From contig JAGROY010000285.1 in the NCBI GenBank assembly GCA_020439995.1, positions 1 through 38,912 on the forward strand: a DNA stretch of 38,912 bases, given 5' to 3'. The stretch's first letter is position 1; each line of letters opens with the position of its first letter. Source of the DNA: Verrucomicrobiia bacterium. Its GTDB lineage: Bacteria > Verrucomicrobiota > Verrucomicrobiia > Verrucomicrobiales > DEV007. Made by a program: the position numbers and the translations under genes. Shown here in pieces: positions 27,058 through 35,445 of the stretch. The notes below the pieces were generated by a model, which did no database searches, had not been told where the DNA came from, and worked only from the letters and a program-made list of their open reading frames with translations.

Positions 27058-27103
27058 AGCATCGTTGATCGTTGCGCAGTCAAACGCCTCTCGGGAGGTG
27101 GAT

Positions 27104-27119
27104 TGCGAAAATATTCGCA
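27104..27119. promoter_or_regulatory. Putative BlaI-type operator, distal copy
   Basis: TGCGAAAATATTCGCA is a palindrome with perfect six-base arms (TGCGAA/TTCGCA). An identical 16-bp copy lies 41 bp downstream, center to center (about four helical turns). Position upstream of a BlaI-family regulator gene supports autoregulation. The binding is inferred. Confidence 0.65.
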
Positions 27120-27144
27120 CTCTGTGCTTGCGTTTTTCGCAGGA

Positions 27145-27160
27145 TGCGAAAATATTCGCA
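27145..27160. promoter_or_regulatory. Putative BlaI-type operator, proximal copy
   Basis: Second exact copy of TGCGAAAATATTCGCA, ending 2 bp before the blaI ATG. Just to its left TTTTCGCA (27134-27141) forms a further inverted pair with TGCGAAAA (27145-27152), giving a third partial site. A possible promoter TTGCGT (27129-27134), 16 bp, AATATT (27151-27156) would put its -10 inside the operator and its start at or next to the ATG, so repression by occlusion would fit. Confidence 0.65.
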
Positions 27161-27162
27161 GC

Positions 27163-27570
27163 ATGGCAAACAAACGAGCGAAATCAGCGGAGGTCGACCC
27201 GATGTCTCGTCGCGAGCGACAGATCATGGATGTCTTGCTGCGGGAGAAGCAGGCGACGGCGAGGGAAGTCTGGGAGCAGATACCGGATGCGCCGTCGTAT
27301 TCCACAGTGCGCAAGCTGTTATCCGTGCTGGAAGAAAAAGGGCACGTGAAACACACAGAGTCCGGGGCCACTTACGTTTACACCTCAGCGCGGCCCCGAT
27401 CCGAGATGGCGACTTCCGCACTACGGCGAATGCGCGATACTTTCTTCGAAGGATCGGTAGAGCAGGTGGTCTCAGGATTACTCAGCATGAAAGATACCGA
27501 AATCGCCAGTGATGAATTGAACCGCATCGCGAAGATGATCGCCGAAGCGAAAAAGAAAGGAGCAAAATGA
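27163..27570 (+). CDS. BlaI/MecI/CopY family transcriptional repressor
   Basis: 135 aa from the ATG at 27163. An N-terminal winged helix is evident: 'MSRRERQIMDVLLREKQATAREVWEQIPDAPSYSTVRKLLSVLEEKGHVKH', with the recognition helix around 'SYSTVRKLLSVLEEKG'. This is followed by 'YVYTSARPRSEMATSALRRM', the family's linker, and a C-terminal helical dimerisation part with 'FFEGSVEQVVSGLL'. BlaI proteins repress target genes as dimers and are inactivated by proteolysis after BlaR1 signalling. The gene's stop overlaps the next gene's start by four bases (ATGA at 27567-27570), so the pair is translationally coupled. Self-regulation through the two palindromes upstream is likely. Confidence 0.93.
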   Translation: MANKRAKSAEVDPMSRRERQIMDVLLREKQATAREVWEQIPDAPSYSTVRKLLSVLEEKGHVKHTESGATYVYTSARPRSEMATSALRRMRDTFFEGSVEQVVSGLLSMKDTEIASDELNRIAKMIAEAKKKGAK

Positions 27571-29933
27571 TGACGGTCATGGACTCGAGTATTTGGGTGC
27601 AGCTGGCGGTACCCTTGACAACATTGCTGGCTCGTGGGCTAATGCTCGCTGTAGTGGCACTGTTAGTATTGCTGGCGATGCGTGCTTTCCGTGCCAGTGC
27701 GGCTACACAGAATTACTTTCTGCGGCTGACGTGTGTGGCGCTCCTTGCGCTGCCTGCGCTGTGGTTTGTGCCGCCCGTCTGGCAGAAAGGGGGCGAAGAT
27801 GAAGAAGTGATTCTGGGAGCACTTGAGCCGACTGGAGGAGCGCCTGTTTTCATCGATACCCCGATCGCGCAGATGCCTGAATCTGCACCGGTTTCACCCG
27901 TCGTTGCGGAGGTACCGAAGACATTTTTAGAAATGTGGGCGGCTCCGCTGCTTCTGCTGTGGAGCGCCGGTTGCCTTATCGTGCTCCTGCGGCTCGCGAC
28001 AGGTCTGTGGAGGGCTCGGATTCTCCGTCGTGCGTGCGTTGCGGTGGACGCGCCGCACTGGCTGGATAGCCTCAGCCGGGTCAAAAGTGAATTGGGCATC
28101 GCCAGCGGAGTGACGCTCAGATCCGGCGCTGCCGTGAAGGTGCCGTTTGTCATGGGCCTTATCCGGCACACTCTGCTGTTGCCTGCAACGGTGATCGATT
28201 CGACCAGCGAGACCGAGCGCATGCTGATCCTGCGTCACGAGCTTGCTCATGTGAAGCGCCGCGATGCTCTCTCACGTTTCCTGGCGCAGCTCGCGCTTGC
28301 GCTGCATGCGCTCAACCCGGCGGCTTGGTTGTTGCTCAGAGCGGCACGTCTCACAGAGGAATGCTCGATTGATGACGCGGTTCTGCAAAACGGAACAGCT
28401 GCCGTGGACTACGCCGAATTACTGAGCCGGTTCGCCAAGGGCGGCTTCCGCGAGATCACCTGCCCAGCCATGGCGCAGCCCTCAACAATAGGCAAACGGG
28501 TGCAGCGGATTCTCGATCCATCCCTGAATCGCCGCACACCCGGAAGAACCGCCCGGGCAACTCTGGCACTCAGCGTTTGCACAGCCTGCATCGCACTGGC
28601 CAGCGTCTGGGCTCAGGAACCAGGTGCAAAGGATACCGATCCCGAGTGGCTCACCGTTCCCTTCCGTGTCGACCGTGAGAAGTGGCTGGCTGCCGTGACA
28701 ATCGATGGCAAGGAACTGACAGCCAAAGAATTTCTGGAACGCTCCGGGTTTGATCTGCATCTCGATGAGGGCGGTACCGCTCTCTACTTTTATGGTCAAA
28801 TCGCTGTCCGTTTGAAGAGCCAGGATCTTTCGCAGTACCAAGAGTTCTTCGGCAAGTTTGCTCCACCAGATACGTCATTGAAGATCTTACTTGAGACCAG
28901 GCACGTGTATACGCGGGAACTCGCGGATCAGGCATTTGATGCTGATATACCAGCAGAAGGAAGAGAAACAATCAGGGGCATATTTACCGCCGACCAACTC
29001 AAGGAGATGCTTGATGTCCTTGCGAAACAATCAGCGACACGAATCATTCCAACTCCGACATACGTTACAATGAGCGGTCAGCGGGCATCGATCGAAGCAA
29101 GTCAACCGGGCTTTCCAGTCTGCGAGATTGATCCAGTTGCGAACGATGACGGATCCAAAATCAATATGGACGTAACTTTTCGCGAAGGAGACAACGAGAA
29201 ATTGCAATCGACTTCGGTGACTATTTGGAGTGGCACGACCATTGCATACGAATTGGACTCCAGCACTGATGAGCGCCATCTCGTTTTCATCACGGCTGCA
29301 GTCATTCGTCCCAGTGGAGCGATGGTGAACATGACTCCGCCATTTCCAGATCACGCAAAGCTGGATATCAAGACAGTCGTGCTCGATCCCGGCCATGGCG
29401 GCGACGATTCAAAAGGTGGGGGTAACGGTCTTGTGGAAAAAGACTTTAATCTGGACCTCGCCCGACGAACCCGAATCGCACTTGAAGAAAAAGGATTCAA
29501 TGTCGTACTAATACGCTCAAAGGACGAATTTGTGTCACTGCGCGACCGTGCGGAGCTTGGTAACAAGGTTGATAACGCCGTGTTCGTTGGTCTCCACGCG
29601 AATCTATCTAGCGACACGGAGGAACGCGGGTTTGAGACTTGGTATCCAAAAGGGGACGATAGCGACGATCAGCGAGCCTTCAGTCGCCAGCTAGCCGTAG
29701 AAGTTCAGAAAGCACTGGCCAATGAAATCGGCAACGAATCGACGGACCGAGGCATCCGAGACGGCGGTTATTACGTGCTGCAGCACTCCATCCATCCCGC
29801 CATCCTCGTTGAAACAGGCTTTATGAGCAACGCGCAGGATGCGGAACTCTTGAAGTCAGATGCTTACCGTGACCGCATCGCGAAGGCGATTGCCACTGCT
29901 GTTGAGAAATTTGCGGACTCGGTGAGCAAATAG
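27567..29933 (+). CDS. BlaR1-type M56 metallopeptidase fused to a secretin-like domain and N-acetylmuramoyl-L-alanine amidase
   Basis: 788 aa with three parts. (1) Residues of about 1-350: a BlaR1/MecR1-type membrane protease with several membrane helices and the M56 zinc motif HELAH at 224-228, followed by 'EECSIDDAVLQNG'. A further hydrophobic segment ('LALSVCTACIALASVWA') then exits the membrane. (2) About 370-600: a beta-rich region including 'TYVTMSGQRASIEASQPG', similar in layout to the short secretin-like modules seen in verrucomicrobial M56 proteins. (3) About 602-785: an Amidase_3 domain with zinc and catalytic motifs 'VVLDPGHGGDD' (His610), 'GLVEKDFNL', 'VFVGLHAN' and 'ILVETGFMSN'. 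Amidase_3 cuts the bond between muramic acid and the stem peptide. In classical BlaR1 the outer part is a penicillin-binding sensor. Here an amidase takes that place, implying wall sensing or cutting. The frame is unbroken across all parts. Confidence 0.88.
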   Translation: MMTVMDSSIWVQLAVPLTTLLARGLMLAVVALLVLLAMRAFRASAATQNYFLRLTCVALLALPALWFVPPVWQKGGEDEEVILGALEPTGGAPVFIDTPIAQMPESAPVSPVVAEVPKTFLEMWAAPLLLLWSAGCLIVLLRLATGLWRARILRRACVAVDAPHWLDSLSRVKSELGIASGVTLRSGAAVKVPFVMGLIRHTLLLPATVIDSTSETERMLILRHELAHVKRRDALSRFLAQLALALHALNPAAWLLLRAARLTEECSIDDAVLQNGTAAVDYAELLSRFAKGGFREITCPAMAQPSTIGKRVQRILDPSLNRRTPGRTARATLALSVCTACIALASVWAQEPGAKDTDPEWLTVPFRVDREKWLAAVTIDGKELTAKEFLERSGFDLHLDEGGTALYFYGQIAVRLKSQDLSQYQEFFGKFAPPDTSLKILLETRHVYTRELADQAFDADIPAEGRETIRGIFTADQLKEMLDVLAKQSATRIIPTPTYVTMSGQRASIEASQPGFPVCEIDPVANDDGSKINMDVTFREGDNEKLQSTSVTIWSGTTIAYELDSSTDERHLVFITAAVIRPSGAMVNMTPPFPDHAKLDIKTVVLDPGHGGDDSKGGGNGLVEKDFNLDLARRTRIALEEKGFNVVLIRSKDEFVSLRDRAELGNKVDNAVFVGLHANLSSDTEERGFETWYPKGDDSDDQRAFSRQLAVEVQKALANEIGNESTDRGIRDGGYYVLQHSIHPAILVETGFMSNAQDAELLKSDAYRDRIAKAIATAVEKFADSVSK

Positions 29934-29956
29934 GAATCACGAAGCCAAAGCAATTG

Positions 29957-30290
29957 CTATAGCGGAGACGCTGACGAATCGTCATTTTCCCTCAGCTTCC
30001 AGTAGATCCGCCAGAAGCGTGGCCAGTAGTCGTCAGCATCCATGTCGAGTTCTGGATATCCTGGCATCACGCACCCAGCAAACCGATAGTCTTTCGAATC
30101 GTCACAGAGCCCTGCTCTCACTGGATTCGCGCGGATATACGCAGCGACATCTCCCAACCCCGTCAGGAGACCGTTGCTGCCCCCCTGAGGACACGATCGT
30201 AACCCTGCTTCTGAAGCACACAGACACACGGCTTCAACAAGAGCCGATTCTTCTGAACAATTGCAAGCGTCCCCGGAAACGAATTCATCG
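29957..30290 (-). pseudogene. Decayed REP-associated tyrosine transposase (RAYT, Y1/TnpA family) remnant
   Basis: The 388-bp gap between the amidase fusion and the kinase holds the C-terminal half of a RAYT transposase. One frame gives 'VAAYIRANPVRAGLCDDSKD' plus 'YRFAGCVMPGYPELDMDADD' and 'YWPRFWRIYWKL', the family's hallmark tail. Just upstream a different frame on the same strand gives 'LQKQGYDRVLRG', the segment that should precede it, so a frameshift separates the two. The N-terminal catalytic part (HUH motif and Tyr) is missing. The upstream limit is approximate, and the frame extends uninterrupted into the 3' end of the kinase gene. Confidence 0.7.
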
Positions 30291-30321
30291 AATTCTGCTG
30301 CCCTCGGAACTCTTGGTGAGT

Positions 30322-32082
30322 TCACTTTTTCTTCGGAACCCGCCAATCCGTCTTCTCGACTTTCCATTGGCCGGACGGACCAACGGCTTTTTCCTTGTTG
30401 GAAACGAAGACAATGCTTGAGACGCCTTCGAACCCGACGCCCGAAAACGCTTTGATGCTGGACGCCTTTCCGGACACATTGAGGTGGCCACCGCCCACAA
30501 AGGCCGTTTCGAGCACGATGGCATCACCAATTTCCAGTGGGCCGGTCTTGCCGTGGGGGGATCGGACGATCCAGGTGTCGGTTTCGTCACTAGCCAGATG
30601 CTGGGGGCTGGTGGAAACGGCGTTTTGCTGGCTGGCAGCAAACTCATGGTAAGAGTCCAAATGTTTGATCAGGCCACAGTTGTCGAGCCAGCCACCGCCG
30701 GGATACATGCTCTGCAGGTGGATTCTGTCGCCGAATGAAAGCCGTTTGTCGGGTTCGGTTTCGCCCGAAGCCTCGATCAACCAGGTACCGCTGGGGCGGT
30801 CGCCGCGGTTGAGGGTTTTGGAGGTGAAGACGAAGAGGCTTTGCGTGGGCAGCTCGATGCCCAGTTCCGAATCGAGGACCCAGCCACAGGTGTCGAGGTA
30901 CTCGTGATTGGCGACGTTGCGCAGGCTTATGGTATCGCCATAGTTGAGCGTTCGTCCGCGCTTCGAGGCCACGAAGTTGACCGAAGCCACCGCGGCAATG
31001 ATCAGCAAACCGATCACAAGGGCCGTCGTTCCAAGTGGCCGGTGGCGGATCCAGTGCCGGGCTTTGATCGCGAATGGCGTTGGTTTCGTCGCGATGGGGC
31101 GGCCGTCCAGCCAGCGGGTCAGTTCGTCGGCCAGAACTTCAGCGCCTGGCAGGCGCTGCGCGGGATCCCTCTCCAGACAGCGCAGGCAGAGAGTTCGCAA
31201 GTCCCTGTCCACGGCGGGAACCGCATGCTCCATGGAACATGGCTGGTCATTCGCAACGTGGTGCAGGATCTCGCCCGAACTCTCGCCGGAAAACGGCGTC
31301 ACACCCGTCAGCATGTGGAACAGGAGGGCACCCGCTGCCCAGACGTCGCTCGCCGCAGTAATGTCCTTGGCGCGACCCCGTGCCTGCTCCGGCGACATGT
31401 AGTGTGGAGTGCCGACGTGGGCGGTGGTCAAGGTGAGCCCGTCGCCCTCGTCTAACATTTTCGCTAATCCGAAGTCGGTCAGGTGAGGTTCGCCGGAGTT
31501 GTCGAAGAGCACATTGTCCGGTTTCAAATCACGGTGGAGGACGCCGCGTCCGTGGGCGTGGGCGATGGCACGTGCCAGCTTCTCCATGATTACTGCTGCC
31601 TTGCGCTGATCCATTGCGCCGTTGGCCATTCGTGCGGAAAGGGTGCCGCCCTCGAGGCGCTTCATCGCAAAGTAGGGCTGGCCTTCGATCTCGCCAACTT
31701 CGTAAATCGGAACGATGTTGGGATGGTCGAGCTGCGCCACCGCCGTTGCCTCGCGCTGGAATCGCTGCCGCTCTCCTGCGCTGGAAAAGGCAAATCCGCG
31801 GATCATTTTGATCGCGACGGTCCGATGTAAGCTGGTGTCTTCCGCCTCCCAGATCACGCCCATGCCGCCGGATCCCAGTTCCTTGTTCAGCCGGTATTTC
31901 CCAAAAATGCCGCTGGTTGGGGGCGCGAAATCTCCGAACCCGCTCGGCGACACAGCATCGGATCTCCCTTCCGAACCAGCGAGGGCGCTGTCGAGCGCAC
32001 AGGCCAGGCACACGGCATCCGGCTCCAATGGCGCGTCGCAGATGGAGCAGGACGCAGGACTTATCGATGGACCATCTGTCAT
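30322..32082 (-). CDS. Transmembrane Ser/Thr protein kinase with zinc ribbon and extracytoplasmic trefoil-like repeats
   Basis: About 586 aa. I chose the ATG at 32082 (a GTG lies immediately upstream at 32085). An N-terminal zinc ribbon (CSIC and CLAC, about residues 12-28) precedes a Hanks-type kinase: glycine loop 'ELGSGGMGVIWEAE' (about 69-82), Lys92 in 'VAIKMI', 'HRDLKPDN' (about 183-190), 'DFGLAK' (about 203) and 'GTPHYMSPEQARG'. All catalytic residues are intact. A single membrane helix follows at about 350-372 (LGTTALVIGLLIIAAVASVNFV). The outer part has three related units beginning 'LNYGDTISLRN', 'LSFGDRIHLQS' and 'LEIGDAIVLET', two with 'YLDTCG/WLDNCG', suggesting a beta-trefoil (MIR/ricin-like) sensor. 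The gene is divergent from an ECF-type sigma factor, a pairing common in Planctomycetes and Verrucomicrobia. Confidence 0.9.
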   Translation of the reverse strand: MTDGPSISPASCSICDAPLEPDAVCLACALDSALAGSEGRSDAVSPSGFGDFAPPTSGIFGKYRLNKELGSGGMGVIWEAEDTSLHRTVAIKMIRGFAFSSAGERQRFQREATAVAQLDHPNIVPIYEVGEIEGQPYFAMKRLEGGTLSARMANGAMDQRKAAVIMEKLARAIAHAHGRGVLHRDLKPDNVLFDNSGEPHLTDFGLAKMLDEGDGLTLTTAHVGTPHYMSPEQARGRAKDITAASDVWAAGALLFHMLTGVTPFSGESSGEILHHVANDQPCSMEHAVPAVDRDLRTLCLRCLERDPAQRLPGAEVLADELTRWLDGRPIATKPTPFAIKARHWIRHRPLGTTALVIGLLIIAAVASVNFVASKRGRTLNYGDTISLRNVANHEYLDTCGWVLDSELGIELPTQSLFVFTSKTLNRGDRPSGTWLIEASGETEPDKRLSFGDRIHLQSMYPGGGWLDNCGLIKHLDSYHEFAASQQNAVSTSPQHLASDETDTWIVRSPHGKTGPLEIGDAIVLETAFVGGGHLNVSGKASSIKAFSGVGFEGVSSIVFVSNKEKAVGPSGQWKVEKTDWRVPKKK

Positions 32083-32329
32083 CACCTTGGATTTACGTAA
32101 TTTAACGTCAAAGATCAGGACGAAAAGTAGATGCCGCCCATTTTTTCATCCCGTCGGGTCAGGTCGCTCGTTGCGGATAAATCCCGTAGCATCCGCAGGA
32201 AACGATTGCTTAACTGCCCCAAATGAGTAGAGTTTCAGGATCAATACGAATTCCCATAGCGTTCTCCGAGCTTTAGAACCGACGGGTTCAGGCGGAGGCA
32301 CTTTTCCGGATACTCCCTGGTCAGCCCTG

Positions 32330-32995
32330 TTGCAGGACAATGGTGAAGGAACGTCGGCCGACTCCGCTTGGGAAAAACTCGCGCGCGCGTATTGGAAGCC
32401 GCTCTATGTGTTCCTGCGCCGGAAAGAATTGGATCACGACACTGCGGCCGATGCCATTCAGGGCTTCTTTGCCCACCTGCTGAGCCGCGAGTTTTTGCGC
32501 AAAATTGAGCGCGGCAACGGCCTGTTTCGGTCGTTCCTACTCACTTCGTTGCAGAACTGGCGCACCGACCAGCACCGAGCGGCCACTGCGCAAAAGCGCA
32601 GCCAAGGTTCGCCGGTGATTCCACTGCACGAGATCGAAGAAATCATCAGCGCTCCAAATGGCACCAGTGACTCGCCAGAGGAAGCGTTCGATCGCCGGTG
32701 GGCGCGAACGCTGTATGACAATGCTCTGGAGAAGTTGCACAAGCGCCTCACGAATCGCGGACGCGAGGCGCACTTTTTGAAATTGCTGGGGCTGTTCAAC
32801 GGCGATGGAACGGAACCCTACGCGAAGATTGCTGCGGATCTCGGAATGACCGAGGGTGCAGTGCAACAAGCGGCACTCGAACTCCGCCGGGAGTTCGGCA
32901 ATGTGCTGCGTCAGGAGATCGGCGCCACCGTTACCGACGAAAGCCAGGTGGACGGTGAAATCCGGTATCTGCTCGGGCTGCTGCGCGGAAGTTAG
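32330..32995 (+). CDS. ECF-type (sigma-70 family) RNA polymerase sigma factor; 5' end uncertain
   Basis: The protein matches the sigma factors found next to Ser/Thr kinases in Planctomycetes and Verrucomicrobia: region 2 'ARAYWKPLYVFLRRKELDHDTAADAIQGFFAHLL', 'RGNGLFRSFLLTSLQNWRTDQH', and region 4 'EPYAKIAADLGMTEGAVQQA'. The end given (32330, a TTG) is the first usual start codon in frame. However, the family's conserved N-terminal motif is encoded upstream as 'GTFPDTPWSALLQ', and the frame stays open back to the stop at 32228. So the true gene starts upstream, either at an unusual codon or through a frameshift from an ATG at 32223 in another frame. It presumably controls targets linked to the divergent kinase. 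Confidence 0.8.
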   Translation: MQDNGEGTSADSAWEKLARAYWKPLYVFLRRKELDHDTAADAIQGFFAHLLSREFLRKIERGNGLFRSFLLTSLQNWRTDQHRAATAQKRSQGSPVIPLHEIEEIISAPNGTSDSPEEAFDRRWARTLYDNALEKLHKRLTNRGREAHFLKLLGLFNGDGTEPYAKIAADLGMTEGAVQQAALELRREFGNVLRQEIGATVTDESQVDGEIRYLLGLLRGS

Positions 32996-33061
32996 CGGCG
33001 ACCAACAATAAACGTCTCGTACCAACGTTCATATCTCCATGTCTCCTGAGTGATCCTTGAT

Positions 33062-34963
33062 CTACGGCGCCTGCTTGTCGATAAACACTTGGTGCCAAAG
33101 CTCAAGGATCACCAGTGACATTACCTGCTTGAGGTAGACGAACTCGCGCGTTTCCATTTTCTTTACCAGCGCGTCGACTTTGTCGGGATTGAAGTAGCCG
33201 CGCTTCAGGATCTGGTCGCGGTTCAGCGTTTCGCGGATGAGGGCGGAGATCTGCGGGTGCTCGAAGAAGAATTCCATCGGCAGGAAGAAGGGATTCTTCG
33301 GGCGGTTGACGACTTCGCGCGGCAGGAGTTTTGCGGCGAGCCAGCGTTCGATGATCTTGTCCTTGAGGAAGCGCGCTTTGATACGTGGCGGCATGCGGAA
33401 GCCTTCTTCGATCAACGTGTGGTCGAGGAATGGCAGGCGAATCTCCAGCGAGTGCGCCATGGTGTTCTTGTCCTGACGGATGATCGCCCAGTCCTGCAGC
33501 CACTCGTCGTACTGGATCTTGAGCAGCCGATCGAGGAACTTCCCGCCTTCGTCGCGGACCTGCGGAATCCAGTCGTCGTTCGCCTGAGCTGCGAATTCCT
33601 CTGAGTAGATGCTGCGGCGTTCGTCAATGTCCCACAGGGTTTTGAGCGCGGTGTAATTTTGGAACAGGTTCCGCCCGCGGTAGTGGCGCAGGAAGCTGAC
33701 CAGTCGCGCCTTTCCGCGCTCGCCCAGGTAGGCGGGGAACTCGAACATCTTGTTCAGCAGTCCCACTGGCACGGCATTCAACATGGGGACGACGCCATGT
33801 TGATGCAGTGCGCCCGGCATGCAGTGCATGTAGTTCTCCACCAGCTGCATGACTTTGTGAAAAGAATAACCAGCGTACACTTCATCTGCCCCTTCACCGC
33901 TCAACACGACCTTGAACTGCGATGAAGCAGCCTCTGCCAGCTTGTAAAATGCGATGATCAGGGCATCGCCTACTGGCCGGTCCATGTGCCAGATGACCTT
34001 GCGCAACAGATCGAAATCCTGCGGCAGGCAGTGCACTTCCTGGTGATTCGTGCCGAGGAATTTTGCCGTCTCTGCCGCATCCTTTGTTTCGTCGATCGGT
34101 GAGTCGAATCCGATCGAGAAAGTATTAATGCTAGGGTTGAACTTTGTCATCGCCGCGACGATGACGCTGGAATCGACGCCGCCGCTGAGATAAGCGGCCA
34201 CTGGCACATCACTGCGCATGGTCAGTCGCACGGCATCCATCAGCTTTGCCTCAATCTGCTCGAGATAGAATGCGTCCGACTGGTAGTCGTTCCCTTCCGT
34301 AAGTTGAATGTCCCAGTAGCGCCGGATCTCGGGAGCCTGCCCCCGCTTCAGCCGCATGCAGTGCGCGGCTGGCAGGGTGTAGATATCCTTGAACATGGTC
34401 GCTGGCTCTGGCACGTAGCGCAGCCCCAGATAGGCGTCGAGGGCACGCGTGTTGCATGCACGCGGAACCTGCTGGGATTCCAGGATGGCCTTCACCTCGG
34501 AAGCAAAGATCAGCCGTCCGCCGTCCTGCCAGTAGTAGAGAGGCTTCTGCCCGCAGCGGTCGCGCGCCAGGAAGACCTCATCCTTGCGCCGGTCGTAGAG
34601 CGCGAATGCGAACATGCCATTGAAGCGCTCCAGGCATTGCTCGCCCCACTCCTCATAGGCGTGGACGATCACTTCGGTGTCGGAGTGGGTTTTGAACGTG
34701 TGCCCCTTCGACTTCAGTTCTTCGGCCAGTTCCACGTAGTTGTAGATCTCACCGTTGTAGCAGACTACCAGCGAGTCGTCCTCATTGTGAATAGGCTGCC
34801 AGCCAGCTTCCAAATCGATAATGCTCAGCCGCCGCATGCCCATGCTGAAACCGGGAGCAGCGAAAAATCCCTCACCGTCCGGCCCCCGGTGCACAAGAAT
34901 GCGGGCCATGCGTTCCAGCAGGCCAGGCTCGTCAAAACCAGAAAATCCGAATATTGCGCACAT
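33062..34963 (-). CDS. asnB: Asparagine synthase (glutamine-hydrolysing)
   Basis: 633 aa. The Met at 34963 is chosen because it places the glutaminase nucleophile as Cys2 (MCAIFGFSGF); an upstream frame from 35008 would bury it. The N-terminal glutaminase domain has 'HRGPDGEGFF', 'YNGEIYNYVELAEEL' and 'FNGMFAFALYDRR'. The C-terminal synthetase has the PP-loop 'AAYLSGGVDSSVIVAAMTKF' and 'VVLSGEGADEVYAGY'. It converts aspartate to asparagine with glutamine and ATP in the cytoplasm. AsnB homologues also occur in exopolysaccharide/exosortase clusters as amidotransferases of unknown target, so a glycan-linked role is possible, but no such genes adjoin it here. It is followed divergently by the DUF6172 gene. 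Confidence 0.93.
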   Translation of the reverse strand: MCAIFGFSGFDEPGLLERMARILVHRGPDGEGFFAAPGFSMGMRRLSIIDLEAGWQPIHNEDDSLVVCYNGEIYNYVELAEELKSKGHTFKTHSDTEVIVHAYEEWGEQCLERFNGMFAFALYDRRKDEVFLARDRCGQKPLYYWQDGGRLIFASEVKAILESQQVPRACNTRALDAYLGLRYVPEPATMFKDIYTLPAAHCMRLKRGQAPEIRRYWDIQLTEGNDYQSDAFYLEQIEAKLMDAVRLTMRSDVPVAAYLSGGVDSSVIVAAMTKFNPSINTFSIGFDSPIDETKDAAETAKFLGTNHQEVHCLPQDFDLLRKVIWHMDRPVGDALIIAFYKLAEAASSQFKVVLSGEGADEVYAGYSFHKVMQLVENYMHCMPGALHQHGVVPMLNAVPVGLLNKMFEFPAYLGERGKARLVSFLRHYRGRNLFQNYTALKTLWDIDERRSIYSEEFAAQANDDWIPQVRDEGGKFLDRLLKIQYDEWLQDWAIIRQDKNTMAHSLEIRLPFLDHTLIEEGFRMPPRIKARFLKDKIIERWLAAKLLPREVVNRPKNPFFLPMEFFFEHPQISALIRETLNRDQILKRGYFNPDKVDALVKKMETREFVYLKQVMSLVILELWHQVFIDKQAP

Positions 34964-35082
34964 AATGGGGACAGCCGCGCACCATTCCAGATTTCTGGCA
35001 GGTTTCAATCACTGGTTCCACGGAGCCTCGATCCCGATTAAAAAACGCGAGACAAAGCCGTGCTTGGCAGCGACATAAGGAA

Positions 35083-35406
35083 ATGAAGAAGACGTTCCCA
35101 CTTGAGAACTCACCCCACAAGCCGCCCCGCGTCGTAGAAGGAATTAAGCACGATGTCCGCAAGTATTTGAAAAGAGAGCGCCGCAAAGCGCTGCCGGAGG
35201 GCGTCGATTTCTGGGATTTCAATTGCCGGACGGGCAGAGATGCGGAATCTGCCATTGCCACTCACGTAGAGGAAATCACTGCCGCTATCGACCTTGCAGC
35301 CAGCGAAAACTGGCCAGGAATCTACATCGAGATCCTCGCTGCGCCAGGGCAGAGGGTGGCAAAGAAGAAGGGCACGCCGCAAGCGCAGCCAGAGGCCGAG
35401 GCTTGA
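35083..35406 (+). CDS. DUF6172 family protein
   Basis: A 107-aa protein matching the small conserved DUF6172 family: 'MKKTFPLENS', 'VVEGIKHDVRKYLKRERRKA' and 'LPEGVDFWDFNC' are the hallmark blocks. The function is unknown. It is cytoplasmic (no signal or membrane segment), and its tail is rich in Lys and Gln/Ala. AAGGAA directly precedes the ATG. It is divergent from asnB and precedes the small accessory gene at 35446. Confidence 0.8.
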   Translation: MKKTFPLENSPHKPPRVVEGIKHDVRKYLKRERRKALPEGVDFWDFNCRTGRDAESAIATHVEEITAAIDLAASENWPGIYIEILAAPGQRVAKKKGTPQAQPEAEA

Positions 35407-35445
35407 ACCTGATTCTGGGGCGGGCTACCGTTCCGAACGGAAACC

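Noticed and set aside
34304..35041. Plus-strand frame (about 245 aa) opposite asnB
   Set aside because: asnB has all catalytic motifs on the other strand, and this frame shows no domain.
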